DNA from: Campylorhamphus procurvoides
Taxonomy: Eukaryota > Chordata > Aves > Passeriformes > Dendrocolaptidae
Direction: 5' to 3'
Assembly (NCBI GenBank): GCA_013396655.1
Contig: WBMV01003352.1
Location: 347,501-411,500 of the forward strand
DNA length: 64,000 nucleotides
In this document: positions 24,721-38,206 of the stretch, piece by piece
Layout of the letters: every line of letters starts with the position of its first letter
Numbering within the stretch: position 1 is the first letter of the stretch
Translations under genes and position numbers: made by a program
The notes under the pieces: generated by a model
Database searches by the model: none
The model's input: only the letters and a program-made list of their open reading frames with translations
What the model was told of the DNA's origin: nothing

Positions 24721-27603
24721 AAGATTTGTTAGCGCTCACAGATCCCTGGAATTTCAGAAAAGAGTCCTCTCACTGAAGAGCTTTGTCTGCCAGAGGGCAA
24801 TACACAACACACTGAGTTAGAGAAAAGGAATTGTGCAACTCAGCCTCTCAGTGTGTCTTGGCAGCACTTCTCTGTCTTCAGAGAGGCAAAATAGTCATTT
24901 AAGCAAGATTTTATAAGTTTTTCATAGAAGGAATCACAACGTTGAAAGGAGTTGAGACAATAACTGTGAAGCCTATAACAGTGGTTTAAAATTTTGTACC
25001 TTCAATATGTGATCACCAGCAAAGCTTTGAAAATCGATGACAGAGTTTGAGGCTGCTCTACAGCAATTTTTGACTATTGTATTTTAACCTGTATGTTACT
25101 GGGGCATTGAATGCATGAACCCAGTGTTTGTCTAAAAGGCAGTGGGGAGGAAGAAGCAGAAAAAAAGAAATTATTTCTGAGAGGTGCCTTATCTCGATCC
25201 CACATTTGAGAGCTATCGAGGGACAATAGTTGAGTCAATGGTTTTGAGAACTTTGCCTTAATCTCCTGCAGAGTTTACAGTACTGGTCTTATCTAGGAAG
25301 GGCAAGCCCTGAGAATACAGAAGAATAACCCCCTCGTGACTGGGTGTTTAAATGGGATTCCTCCTCAAAAGAGAGGTCAGAGTGTTGTTGGGGGAGACAG
25401 GCTGAGGTGTGCAATGTTTGAAAAAGCATTGGTGGGTAATGGAGTGAGCCTTTGACAAAGATAAAAAAGTCTCTGGCTTTTCACAAACTCATTTTTAAAT
25501 GGCTGATTTGATTCTACAGTTAAATAATGAATGTTTTTTACTTTTGGGAGCTGTTTTGTCAATATATATGCCTGTCGGTGTGTCTAAAATAGGTCTAAAC
25601 AGGCTGTTAACAACTGACCTAATGCATAAATCCTGGTTCCCATAAAATTGAACTTATCTGACTGAATAATCTTATCGATTCAAAATATTAGTTCTGTATT
25701 TATTCTAGTTTAGTAAACCAGGGCTGGGTAAAGACATAAAGTGGTGACTGTGAACAAAGAGCTTCAGCACTGATTACAACTGTCTTGTGCCTCACAGATC
25801 CACTTCCAACTCTATCCTTCCATAGAAACTTATTTCTGTTCTTGATTGTTGTACTCTCGATGTAATGATGTAATGCACCCTCAAAACTTGCAAACTTTAC
25901 AAGTAAGAAGGAACCATCTGCAATTTTTTATACTTAACACTTTGTTACCACTCATGGGACCTCTTTAAACTTAATTTATGAACAACTATGAGACAAATTT
26001 TGCAAAGCCACAAAATTTAATAAAAAAAATGCAACTGCTTACCTGGCAATTATTTGTTATGTAATTTCCATAGCATTCTGTGGTACTACATTGCAATTAC
26101 AGTAATCAGCAGTGATTGTGAGTGCCAGGACCACTCACATTATAGCCGTGGCCTGCTAGTGAGCTCCTATGAAATGCAAAGGGCTGAACTGCACAGCAAA
26201 TACTGAAGGCACCTGTGCCACAGGTGGGTGAGGCAGCCCTTGTGCAGCCTGGCTGCAGGCTGAGCTCTGTGACAGATGCCCACAGATAATGCTGCTGCTC
26301 ACTGGGAGAAGCAGTCCTTGTTTCCAGAGTTATTCACCAAGGAACACATAACCAGCAAGTTTATTTGTCACAAAGGAGTGGAGGATGGGAGTCAGGGGCC
26401 TCTAGTCCAGGCTTCATGTGCCTGGTAGGGAATCCTGCTCTGCCTGGCTCTAGAACATGGGAAGCACTGATGTTCCTGCTCTCCTACCAGGGAGAGATGG
26501 ATGAGGGTGGCAGAAGGTATTGCAGCTTTGTATTTGTGCAGCCAGCGCACAGTAGAGGGTGAAAGTGGAATTTCTCTCTCAGTGTCCTGCTGGTTGTTGG
26601 ATTCAGTCCTCACTCACCACTTGTTCCTGATTTCAGCCCCTCTGCCCGTGGAGATGTGGCAGGTTATGGTGGTGAAACCTCAGCGGACCTTGCCCAAGAT
26701 TTCCCCTGAATTCAAACTCAGGCAAAGATCCCTCCTAGAAGGCAGGACAAAGATGGTAGTGTGCCAGCCAAGGGAATTGTACCGTGAGAGGTTGTACTTG
26801 GAGTTCTGCTGTTAAACTTTCACTGGAGCAGGACCAGGAGCCTTTTTAACAAATCTGTGGCTTTGTAGCAGGGGGAGGCCAGTGAAATATTTCTCCTGGC
26901 TAAAAACTCACTGGGTATTTGGAATGAAGAGAATGGTAGCTTAGAAGGAGACATTCCATGGCTTTCAAACTATACATCAACGAGTTACTTGTGGTTTCTT
27001 CTCACTGTTTGCTTAACTGGTATTTTCAAATGTCTCTCTTTGTCGATTTTTGGCATTGAAATATGAGTAGGGGCACAATAATAGAAAGTGAAAAGGCACA
27101 TTCCCGAGTTTTTGGGTACATTATTCCATGACTCTCTTTTGTCGTTGCACATGACCAATTGACCTTTGAAACTGTGTCAGAAATAACTCCACATCTTGAT
27201 GGATGACACTGACCTTAATAACAATAACAAAAAGAGAGTAAAAAATGCGGTCCCTTTTCTCTGTAATCACCATGGACTGCTGGCTGTCAGGCTCAGACTT
27301 TCCTTATTGTTCTTCTCATTTACAAGCCAGACAGCATTACAATGGTTTTTACTTATTGGCTGTGGCAAGAGCTAATGTGGGGCTGGGTAGTGCAAGTGCA
27401 GCCAGAACTGCGCGGTGTGAACAGAGGGAAAGGAGCTCGGGAACTGACTTCAAATGCACGGCTGAGGCTTTCCAGACAGCCTGGGGTGGTACACCAACAC
27501 TCACTGGTGTTCCAGCTTACAGAGTAAAGGCTTTCAAACCCCCGAGTGATAAACACAGCGTTTACACCCAGCAGCAAGCACAGATGAAGATATTTTTGCC
27601 TCC
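24721..27603. other. Unique non-coding stretch
   Basis: No gene is supported. The segment 26030-26120 is AT-rich with many ATTA/TAAT cores. A 3' splice-like site precedes an open frame at 26636-26814, but its composition and lack of domain make coding doubtful. The 156-codon frame at 27245-27715 likewise has no recognisable domain. Confidence 0.45.
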
Positions 27604-27630
27604 TGATAACACACAATATATGTGTTATCA
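27604..27630. promoter_or_regulatory. 10-bp perfect inverted repeat carrying two GATA-type sites
   Basis: TGATAACACA, a 7-nt spacer, then TGTGTTATCA: the arms are exact reverse complements and each contains a WGATAR-type core (TGATAA / TTATCA). It could fold as a 10-bp stem hairpin in single strand or act as a paired GATA-factor site. About one inverted repeat of this size is expected by chance in 64 kb. Confidence 0.3.
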
Positions 27631-27639
27631 CTGTGTGCA

Positions 27640-28464
27640 TATTCCATTAAGAAACAGACGTGGATTAGATTCTTGTGGGCAGATTATGGAATGTTTCCTT
27701 TGTATTCATGGCTGAAATGGACTAATAGGATTTACCTGATTCAGAGATCAGATCAGGCCTTGTTTAAAGGAACAGACAAACCGAGAATGGGAATAGAAAC
27801 TTTTTGTGTCAATACAAGTAAGGATAAATAAATAAATAGAATGGCTGTAACTTGTATAATACTTTTGTGCTGGTGTGGCATGATACACACTACTTATTAT
27901 CATTAAAAAAAACTAGAATCCTCTATGCAACCACTGGGTTGAAAATGCCATCATTTAAAAATGTTGATAAAAAAGAGGTAGAAAGTAACACAATGTGTGG
28001 AATTAATGGGAGAAGTGCTGTATTGGTCTGACATGTCTTTTGTACCTCTAAGTTTAGGAAGCAAAGAATACCCACAGCACACAAATTACTAAACTTGTCT
28101 GAAGTGAGCCTGGTATGCTGAACCTTTACCCAAGTGCTTTAACAAAGGCCTTTGTGAGTCTATTCCGATCGGGTACTTTTCCAGATTTCATGCCCATTAA
28201 AGCATCAATTACCTATGACATTTCTATCAGTCTCCTGTTAAGTTTGCACCTACTAAATTTCCAGAAATTTTAAGCAAATTAATCCAGTCCTTAATCAGAT
28301 TGCAGAGGGAATAACTTAAAAAAGGAGGGGAAAAAAGATGAGTATAATTGATGTTAATAAATTTTCAAATAAATTGCTTCCTTTTGTTAATAACTTGTTC
28401 TCTTGTGACTACACACTGCATATTACACTGGAAGCAGTTGTTTTTCTGACTAGATCAATTAGTT
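27640..28464. other. Unique AT-rich non-coding stretch
   Basis: Nothing is recognised here. Stops are dense in all frames and short A runs are present. Confidence 0.55.
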
Positions 28465-28527
28465 AATGTTTCCAGAGCACTTTGAAGATGTAAAGCACCA
28501 TGTAAGTGCAGGCTTGTTATTATTGCT
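28465..28527 (+). repeat. 3' tail of an ancient L2/MIR-type retroposon
   Basis: 'agagcactttgaagatgtaa' followed by 'agcaccatgtaagtgcaggc' and 'ttgttattattgc' matches the conserved L2/CORE-SINE tail form (a 'agcgctttgagatgtaaagcgctatataagtgc' region followed by ATT repeats). Only the tail is recognisable. Confidence 0.5.
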
Positions 28528-31500
28528 ACATCAGTCAATGATCTACCAGGCTCATGGTCCTCTTTGTAAAACAAATTTAACAACTGTCTGGTTGCCTTTT
28601 CTTTCTTTTCAAAATTTTTAAAGGACCTTCAGTTGTGTTGGTGGCTTTTCAGCTGTAAGATTTCTTTCTTAAAATACTGAAAAGTCACCTCATGTTACTG
28701 AAAAGACCCAGGAGGGAGACAGACTGAAGTTATTATTGCCTATTATTACTTCTTATTGCCTCAATTAACGGGTTTGAAAGCCCTCCAGATCCAAAATCAA
28801 TAAGATCAGAAATGGAATAAATTAGGTGCATTTACTCTATTTATTTTCTTCGCCCCTATTTGATTGAATGCCTCTCTCTTAGCACAGGGATAGGGGTACA
28901 TCTCTGTGTATTTCAAAACTATCGGAGTTTTGAAATGATAAAGATTAACCGAATTGAAATAAACACTGTTTTCAAAGGGGCTTGTTTCGGGAGTGCACAG
29001 CAGGGGACGTTCTGCATTGTATTTTAAATTCAAGTTAGATATGGAGACACACAATGGGCAAGTCGTTAAGCCCCAGGTGAATTTAGGGACTTGGAATACC
29101 CAAAGCTGGTGGGATTTCAGCTGTTTACAAGGAAGCTCTCGGGTACTAATCCAGTCATTGCTAACAAAGAGAATGGAGTCGCTGAAATTCCATGTTTATT
29201 TTTCTCTCCTACTTTTTTTTTTTTAATTTAACCTTACAAATATTTCAGGCTTTTATATGGCACAGGACTCTGTGCATCACATCTTTATTGTTCTTTCAGA
29301 ACAAAATGAAAGCTAAGCAAAAAAAGTGGGAAAGTGAGAATAGGGACATGGCAGACATAGACATCTAAGAAATTGTGATTAATACCACTCACCAGTTCTA
29401 TAATGCTTTTGTCTAGTGGCACTGGCCTGGAACAAACAATAACAAACCAACCATAATGTAACATCCCCTGAGAGCCATTTGGATCATGCAGGAGCTGGAG
29501 AGCCGACAGCATGAGCCAGTGAAAATTGCTCTAATTACTTGTTAAGATACACTCTGAAATCTGGCAGAGGAGGCTGCGCTGAGCACCACAAACGGTGCAG
29601 CAGTGCCACCACCTGCAAGAAAGGGACACTCGGAGGGTGGGGGAGAAGGCAGTCAGGGCAATTAAAACAAACGAAATCACAGGAAAGGTCTGATTTTGAA
29701 ATCTGACTGAAATCCTACTGCAGCCATTCCCAGTGAGGCCTTTGGCCTCGAGCCTGGAAATCAGTCTGTTTTCATTGCCCACACTAAACCCAGACTGTCC
29801 CAGGTGTGGTTCGTGTGTGAAACTGAGCAGCAGAGAAGGAAACTATGGCAGGGAAGGGATCTCTCCTTGCATGTGGAGCAGGAAGGTGCCATGTAGGATC
29901 TCTTGGGCCCTGAGCCCCTCTTGGAGGCTGCTGCTGTTCCTTTTGCATACCTCCCATTTTTCTGGTGATCTTGGTGCAGGAGGATTCCAGAGGCACTGGG
30001 AGGTGCAGGGAGAGGTGAGAAAGAACCACAGCCTTTTCTCTCTCCCTATCTTTACATCAATCTGGTGTTTGATGGCTGGGTGACAAGATAAGACAGTGCA
30101 AAGTGTGCTCACTGAAGAAATGTGTTTGCCTAAGATAGCACCGAGCAACCCTGAGGCTCTTATCTGCTGGGAGAGACACACCTGAGGGGGCATCGTCACA
30201 GCCTGCCACTCACCAGGGCCAGGGCATTAAAAACAAAAGAACCAAAAGAATTGTACTTCTTTCTGATGGCAACATCTCTCTCTGCTGGAGGCCAGGGACT
30301 GTTGTGCCTTTGTGTCACATTAAATGTCAAAAGTTTGAGTATTTCTATACGAAACCCTAATATTTATTGAGGAATCTCGAATGCTATGATTATGACAAGA
30401 CAGACCATCACAGGAATAAGTGAAAGCTGTCTATATAAATTCATCAATTTAAAGCTTTAAATGATTTGTCATCCTTGGGTGACTTTTTTACATTGCCATC
30501 CTTGGCTGATTTGAAAGGCCCATATATTGTGAAGACAAATTAAGACTGAAATGTACTGTTTAAATAATTAACATTTATAATCAGGAGTCATTGTAAATAT
30601 TTTCTACATGTGATATGGTTTTGCATTCATAATTTCAGGCTCAGTTGCCACTTTTAGTCCTCCTCAACACTGGTGTATGCGAGTTGGAATTGTGAACCCT
30701 TAGCAATCAAGGCTCTGTTGTCTGTACAACATAATACTCAGTTTAATATTGGTTCTGTAGATTCAAGTTATTGGCTCATGTTTCCTTTGTCCTACAGAGT
30801 TCAGGCCAGCCTACCCCAGCAGTGACACATTATGAAAAGCAACTTGCTGATGATCAGCCAGCCACAGTCAATGCTGTCTTAGTTATGTCAGCTTTCCACT
30901 GTCCATTTTAAACATGGGTTTCTAATAAACACTGTTCCTAAAAAGTAAAGAAAAGAAAAAAGTGTCCCAATTGGAAAATAAGTTGCTGAAGTGTTTCTAC
31001 CCATTTATTGGCAGCGTGAATGATGAAAAAGCCAAACAGGTGCACAGAGGAGAGCTAGACCCTCCTGTGAGCCCATGAAAACAAACCCCCTCCCTCCTTT
31101 CTGCCGAGGTGAGTGTGAGAGGGAGCCTTCCTGTTTGTTTTTTCCCAAACAAGGAGGAAGCACTGAGCTTTATTTTCCTATATCTTGTTTAGCCACCTTG
31201 ATTAGAGTCTATATTCAGGTTCCTTAATGGACAGTGTATTATATAGGTTGTTTGAGGTTAAGTAACAATGGGGAGCATGGCTAGCAGAGTTTCCCATGTC
31301 TCTAAATATAAACACAATAAGAATCCTGTTAAGACAATGAGGCAAGACAGAAACAGGCTTGCTGGTCGAGAGCATAGGTTCTTTTTCTTGTTTTCTGGCC
31401 ATTATGTAAACTGACATTCTGTTTTTCCCATTTGAGAACAGACCTCTGCCTTATCATCGTCACTGCAGATGTGCCCAGAGAATGTTTACCAATAAGGAAA

Positions 31501-33640
31501 AGAGACATTGCCGTTGTCTGGGTTGTTATTTCCTACAACAAAGAATAGGGGAGCTGGGCTGAAGGAGGAGGACGGAAGGCAGCTGGGTGTGCAAACGCGA
31601 CGGGCGGCCGTGTAAGCAGAGCCCCCGATGTGTGGTGGGAGCGGGGCTGCTGCATGACTGCCGACCCCATTCAGCAGGGAAGGTGTGAGGGAGAGGGCAG
31701 GGCTGCTGCCACTCTGCTGTCTCTGCACCCACAGGCACAACGCTGCACCATCCTCTGACGACACCCGTGCCATCTTCCCCCCTCACCAGTGATGGTTACA
31801 CCGGGTCAAACCCTGCTGTGACACCTGTGCCAGCTGGGTCTCAACCCGTGCAAGCCACATCTGTGCCAGCTTCATCTCATTCTAGTGCAGGTCACTCACA
31901 CCAAGATGAGCCAAATTATTACCAATGAAACCCTGATGCAAAAGTTCCCACATCAGCAGGGCCAACAAGTATTTCTGACAGTGGAGGAGAGGTTAGTGCC
32001 ACTAGAAAACTGGATTTTCTGCAAAAATAGAAAATACCTGCTTCGGAGCAAAATCAAATTAAAGTATAGACAGAGGCAGGATATAACAATTTGTAGGCAG
32101 GAAGAATGTTTGTGCAGTAATAACAACATTTTAACTGTTAAATATTCATGAATATATCTGAATTTAATAAAGACAAGAAGAGTACAAAATTCAGCTCAAA
32201 ATTCAAAATTCTGAGCTTTCCTCCTTGCTCAGATACAAGATTGCCTTCTGCCTAAAGTGGCCGTGACTGCTAAAATGTAATTTCTGAGAGTCAGGACGTA
32301 TTCAGGGTTGGGGTTTTAGCTTGCTTCTTCATCTGAAGAAAGCAAGGTAAATGTCTTTAGAAAGTGTAAGTGAACTCCAGCAGCCACTAAACCTTCCTTC
32401 TCACCACGCAGCTGCCACTGCACTTGTGGCTCTGTAGTCTCGCAAAATACAGATTATAATTTTCCCTAATTAAGTGTTAGGAGAAGGCTTTAAGGGATAC
32501 TTGATGCAGATCTTGGAGCACAAACAGTTAAAGAATGTTTGCTGAGAACAAAGATTGCTGAGAAGTGGTCTTGCCTTATGCTGTTTGTTTCTCAGTGACT
32601 CAAAAGGTTCTTTAGATTTCTACAGTGGGAATAATAAGCGCAGAGTACAGTTCTCACTTATGTGGCTCAGAGAAATATAAACCAGAGGTAAAAGTGAAAT
32701 GCTGACCCCGTTAACAACTAAATGTAGAGTGTCAGGACTTGAAGACATTCTGATTTCTCCGAGCTATATGCGTTAAAAACCCAGCAGTGCCTGTTTTGGA
32801 GTGAAAATGCCTGGGATCCTGTGTTGGGTGAGAACAGCTCCATTCCCTGTGCCGTGGCTGATGAAGATGAGCTCAGCTGCAGAGCAGCACAGGTACAACC
32901 AAAAGCAGGATTTATGTTCTTTGGCTTGTTTGTGCACACTCAGCCTCCAAGACAAAGTGTCACCCTCTATGAGGGAAGGTCTTGGCAGCTGTATTCCAGG
33001 TGCTCATTTAACTTGGATTAATATAACTTCACCCTCTGCATTCAACCCTTTGTGGCAGTTTGCAGATGCCATAGATATGGAAAGCAAGGGCACAAGGTTA
33101 CTTCTTCTGCACTGGAGTCGACACACATAATGTGTTTGGACCTCCTGGGATTTGGTGGAGTGGTTCATTAGTGCAGTGGAACTTATTCAAGGCTCTAAGC
33201 TTTTCCTGCCAGGTATTTGTCTCTCTAATTATGCTTTTTCTCATTTTTATCAGAAGTACTTATTTCTATAAAGCTATAGGGTTAATGAGCCCGGAAATTT
33301 AAAAGAAATCTTTCTGTAATTGTTATGGCACATTTTATGTGCAATGCAACATCATACTCCTGGTGAGAAGGAAATCTATATTTCTCCATCATACTTTAAA
33401 GACTAATTCCCTGGAGTAATCTCCATTCTTTACTAGCTTATTCTAAATAAAATTGATTTTTTCCTGGGAGATTAAAACCTTCCTTGAAGATTGTGAATGG
33501 TTTTGTTGCGTGGGACTTTATTAATAGACTCCCTGCAGCTTAATTCTGTTTATACAACTTGAAAAACAACAAAGAGAGCCGACAGTTTTGTCAGTTGTGT
33601 TTGCTAAAAAAAACCCCAACCCATACACATTAAAAAAGGA
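28528..33640. other. Unique non-coding stretch
   Basis: No gene is supported. A 12-nt T run lies at 29213-29224. A GC-rich, CpG-containing patch at about 31550-31800 supports overlapping minus-strand frames of 95 and 86 codons that look compositional. Segment 33480-33600, just upstream of the CpG-rich island, is AT-rich with TTTATTAATAG and homeodomain-like cores. Confidence 0.45.
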
Positions 33641-34370
33641 AACGCAGAGCTCTCCTCCCCCTGATGGAGCAAGCGAGAGCGCTGTAAACAAACTTCAGCG
33701 GCGTGTTTAGGAAGGTCTGAGTCACGGCTGGGGCTGCGAGGGCTGTGGGGTTTGTCTGAGCGCTGCTCAGCCGGGCTGGGAGCGCTGGAGGTGCGCGATT
33801 ATCGCCACCGGCGCCGGGTGGCACATCCCTCCCTCCCTCCAGGTGCCACATCCCTCCCTCCCTCCAGGTGCCACATCCCTCCCTCCCTCCAGGTGCCACA
33901 TCCCTCCCTCCCTCCAGGTGCCACATCCCTCCCTCCCTCCAGGTGCCACATCCCTGACACCGAGGATGCTCTGTTAAGGGCTCTGGGCAGCATTTCCTCC
34001 GCGCAGATCCCGAATCGCGGCGCTGGGGTGGGCGCTGGGGCACAAAGGAGGGCGCACCGCTCTGGTGACCCTGTTTGGCACTGACAGGACCTGCCCCCGG
34101 AGCGTCCGCAGCACGGACATCCCGCCTGGGAACTGCCCAGAAACAAATGCGGGGTTGGAGGGGCTGAGAGCGGGGCAGATTTCCAGTTCCGAGGCAGCCG
34201 TAGTGTCAGTGGATCCGAAGGGCTGGGATCAGGGTGATCCCGCGGCTCTGAACGGGGTCACCTGCACGGAACCGAGGGCTCGCTTCGCAGGTGGGCACAG
34301 CAGCTGCCCGAGCCGCCTCTCTGATCTGCCCGCTGTGGGAACTCAAGGAACCCTCCCCGGAGGTCTTATT
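33640..34370. promoter_or_regulatory. CpG-rich island
   Basis: The GC content and density of CG dinucleotides rise sharply relative to the AT-rich flanks, with clusters such as 'gcgcgattatcgccaccggc' near 33794-33813 and 'cgaatcgcggcgctgg' near 34011-34026. Such islands often mark promoters or poised regulatory regions in vertebrates. I cannot assign a transcript: no first exon with a credible start codon is recognisable. The overlapping open frames of 110-137 codons on both strands follow from the composition and the internal 25-bp tandem repeat. Confidence 0.5.
33818..33955. repeat. 25-bp minisatellite, about 5.5 copies
   Basis: Five full 25-bp units (33818-33842, 33843-33867, 33868-33892, 33893-33917, 33918-33942) plus 13 nt of a sixth. 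Each unit is GTGCCACAT followed by three CCCT-type blocks ending in CCAG. Units are identical apart from one base in the first copy, so the array is young or homogenised. It lies inside the CpG-rich island and produces repetitive Gly/Arg/Trp/His-rich open frames on the minus strand that are not credible proteins. Confidence 0.95.
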
Positions 34371-36535
34371 GCTATAAAAGCAGGACCAAAGCAAACTTCT
34401 TGCTCAAGATGATTTGACAAAAGTGATTTGAGCTTGCCTGAATTTCCCCCAGCTTAGTTTTGATGTGGGTCACGCTACCACAGCCGAATGCTGCCCTCCT
34501 GAATTCTATCACCAAACCCCTCGGTCTTAGAATTCCAACATTATGCTATTTACGATCTTGCATTCACTTAAGATATCCAATTGTACTCCTGACATCTACT
34601 TTTGCTTTTTGGCGATTTAGTTCAAAATTTGGAATTTATACTTAAATCTCTCTCATCAAACTGTTGCCTTAGAACAGATAAGAATAATGCAAATGTGTTT
34701 TTCTACACTAAACACAATCCAAACATCTTTCATAGGTTCTCCACGGGAACTTTCACTGAGTTCTTCAGCTGGCAGATGTGCTCAGCAATAAGCACATGTG
34801 TATTCCTACTGATTGGAGTTCAAACTGGTCTTAAAGTTCATCAAATAATACCCTGAAACTAAGGGTGGTCTTTAAATTGTCATAAAGATGAAGTAATTGC
34901 AGAGATATCAAAGCATGATATGAATTTAAATAGCCCAAATGATGACAAATAATGACCTTGTGACACAAGCACCCTGGAGGGCTCAACACCAAATTTACAT
35001 CAAGTGCTGGAATGTTGTATCTAAACTCTGGTGGTCCTGCCTATTGTCCCTTAAGCATTTCTGAATTGAGAGATTTGCTCTTCTGAATAAAACTGTAGGA
35101 ATACAATTTGCAAGGTGTCACCCACTCGTTTGTAGAAGGGTTAAATTTCACTGTGTGTGTTTTTATAGGTTTTCTTCTTCGTAAAAATTCAGGAAAGCAA
35201 TCCTTAAGTCATGTAGGCAAGAGAGCATTTAGAACAGACAGGAACACGTTACAAAGAGGTGTGTTGGGAGTGCGTAACTTTAAGTGTTTGTCACATAAAT
35301 GAAAAAAAGGAATAAAATCACAACCTGCTATTTCTTGGCTGACCAGCAGACCAGGTAAAAGAATCCCAAGCAACATTACAGGCTGGGAATATGGAACTAG
35401 AGAAAGAAAATGAGCCAAATAACAGAATAACCCGAGGCCTCTGTGTTGGGAGCAAATGGAAGAAGTGAGCTCTCCTATCTTCCCGAAGTCAGAACTTAAG
35501 AAGTTTTGAACTTTAGTTATCTTTGTGCTTTCCGCTTGATATGAGACTTATCTTCAAAGCAGCTATCTCAAGTTCTCTGTCTAGAGAAAAAAACCCAAAC
35601 CAACTTAAAAGTAATACAAAATACAACTGAAAGCAGGATGAATCTACTAAATGATGAGGAAAAAAGTTTTCCTTTTATCTATACACAGATTATTGATTCT
35701 GATACAACCACATCATAGAGTGGTGGGAGAGGAGCTCCAAAAGAATGGATCAGCTCAGAGAGGAAAAAAAAAATATTTTTACTCCCAGCAATTATATTTA
35801 ATTTTGCACGGGCTTTTAAAGCATATTTGTGTAAGATAGGATTTCTGTTGAGTTAATCATAACCCCAGAAATACCCTGTTATAAATTCTTTGCAATGTAT
35901 GTTAGTAAGATTTCATTTTTCACCCTCTGAAAATGCATTGAACTAATAACGAAGGGGGACTTTGGCCCATAAATAGAAGTAGTCAGGAAAACTTACCTTC
36001 CAGTCTGTGTTTTGGGGACCTTGTTCAGCTCCATGGAGTGATCTAATCCAACTGTGCTATGTACAGTGTTGTGGCTCTCCTGCCAGTGACACTGGGGCTC
36101 ATCACAGGCAGTGTGATTGATTCGTGTGAGAAAGAGAGAGTTCATCCTGCAGCCTTATGCTTTGGACAAAACCAAGCAGAGATGCTCAGTTAGAGACTTG
36201 CTCTCATGAGAGCTTTAGTCTCAGCTAGTCTGATTGTTGTAGCTTGGGATGCACACACTATGGCAGAATAGAAAATAGAATAAAAACATGCTTGTGATTC
36301 CAGTTTCTACTTACTGCCTACACTTGGTACTTTTCATGAAACACTGAATTGGTTTTTGAGTGATACTCCTGCTGCTATGATCCTCCCACTCCTGCTTGGC
36401 TATTAAACACAACTGAATCTTCTAAGAAAGATAATATTTTGTGTAATCAGAAATAACCAGGGATGAAGCCAATAGTGGTGGACATTTTCTGTAGAGGCAG
36501 AGGTACCATGGAAGAACAAGGTCACATTGAAAACA
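34371..36535. other. Unique AT-rich non-coding stretch
   Basis: No gene is supported. The part at about 34400-34640, next to the CpG-rich island, is AT-rich, free of simple repeats and may be conserved non-coding DNA. Open frames are 84 codons or shorter. Confidence 0.5.
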
Positions 36536-36583
36536 AACCAACCCAACCAACCAACCAAAAAAAACCCAAAACCCAAAACCCAC
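36536..36583. repeat. Simple repeat (AACC)n / (AAAACCC)n
   Basis: A run of AACC tetramers passes into three AAAACCC-type heptamers. It is low-complexity DNA of about 48 bp with no further structure. Confidence 0.8.
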
Positions 36584-36589
36584 ATAAAG

Positions 36590-38206
36590 TAATGGCTGGT
36601 ATTTTCTATGAATACAAACTGATTCTTCTTGTGTATTGGATTAAATTAAGTGTAACATCAGTGGAGTTAGAGAGACTAAAATAATATGGGTTGCAACAGG
36701 AGAAAATCAATCCAGATATTTTAAAACAAGAATGATATTTCAGTGCCAAAAAAGTGTTCATATTTAGTGATACTATCCAACTTCTTTGTGATTTGTTTTT
36801 CTGAAATATAGTCAAACTTGTTTGAACTTTGCCTTTTTTCCTTAAAAAATAGTTGCAGCAGTAAGGAACAGAGGTGGAAAGCAGCATTAACATTAGTCAG
36901 CTGTGAATCTCATTAATTTAAATGATGCTGTTCTCAAAACTCATCCAACGGACACAGCTCAGTTCAACAATTTCCTTTCCAGTTCAGCTCACTGCTATCA
37001 GCCTTTTACCCACTTTCCTCATCACCCCGTGGTGTCCACAGAGTCGTGCTGCTCCTTCCCCACACAGCACTGTCAGAAGGCTCTTACTGAACTCCACACC
37101 CTCTCAGAGAAAGAAATTCAAAGTGAATTGGACTGAATGTGGTAAGGGAGGTTAATTATCACTGCTCCCAAACCTCTGGTGCACATGTGGGCCTGATGAT
37201 ACAGGGCACTGAAGGCTTTGGGACATCCTAAACCCCCCCAGGTCCTGTCAGCATCAGTCTGCAGGAGGCAATCACCAGGATATATATGTATATGTAACAT
37301 AACTAAATGTTAAATTGTTATACATGCCTCGATCCCTGAGATTATTGCCAAGGAACTTTTCCAGCTGCTGAGAAAAGGCTGAGAATATGCTTTAAATGAA
37401 AGTGTATATTTTAGATATATATATGCTTTCTAAGTTTCTGTGAAAGGTCATTTTTCCTCTCTTAGGAAATGTGCTTTGAGAATATACATCTACCAGACAA
37501 CCAAATTAAAACAAATACTTGCTATGTCCTATTCTTAGTAAAAGATGGGTAAAAAATAATTCAAGCCACTGGTGAATGAATTTCATCTTTAGTGACCTTT
37601 GTAAAGCAAGAGAATAATAATCACTGGTCCCGCTTCCTCGTTACTGCATTGTTCTCAGTCCCCTGGTGCTGCTCAGCCCCGGAGGTGTCCTGCTTGCAGA
37701 TGCACAGTCATTTCCAAATAACTGCTCAGCAAACGGTTGATGGAGTGCTGCCATCTCTTGGTTATGCAAATTATATGTTGCAAGATATTGGGCACTTTTC
37801 TGAGATGGAGATGCCCTCCCTAAAGAGCTTTATTATGTGAAGGGTGGTACTCAGCTCTGATATCCAACATATTTGCAGACATTCTCTAGGATGTCAGCAA
37901 GGTTATTTGGGATTTCTGAGGCACTGAGTTTGTCCTTCCTGTTAAAGGTGGAGAGGCTGGCTGCTGTTGGGCGAGTTGGAAGTGGCAAAAGCATTAAAAT
38001 GCTGTTCAGTCATCTTTGTACAATTGTGTGCCATTGCTTATGTGTGTTTCTGTAACAGGTAGGAATGACTAGCTGTCCTTAGTGAGGGGGAGTTACCGAT
38101 GATCTGCAATAAAACACAGTGTAGGAAGGAACAGGCAGGTGATGGCAGCAGACCCCTTGGAAGTGTGGGCACAGCACACCAGAGGCACCAGGGTCATCGG
38201 CTAAAA
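36590..38206. other. Unique non-coding stretch
   Basis: No gene is supported. TA-rich runs lie near 37272-37294 and 37416-37426. Overlapping plus-strand frames of 77 codons near 36903-37155 read in different frames and have no domain. Confidence 0.5.

Noticed and set aside
26636..26814. Possible terminal exon after an acceptor-like TTTCAG
   Set aside because: The peptide resembles nothing known to me, the acceptor tract is interrupted, and no matching upstream donor is evident.
27245..27715. 156-codon plus-strand open frame
   Set aside because: No recognisable domain and it is opposed by a 95-codon minus frame; it also runs across the GATA-type inverted repeat.
33630..34146. Glycine- and arginine-rich repetitive proteins from open frames on both strands
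   Set aside because: They are translations of the 25-bp minisatellite and surrounding CpG-rich DNA; no signal of selection or domain is visible.
36536..36583. AAAACCC heptamers as a telomere-like array
   Set aside because: They are not the vertebrate TTAGGG repeat and grade into an AACC simple repeat, so a low-complexity origin is more likely.
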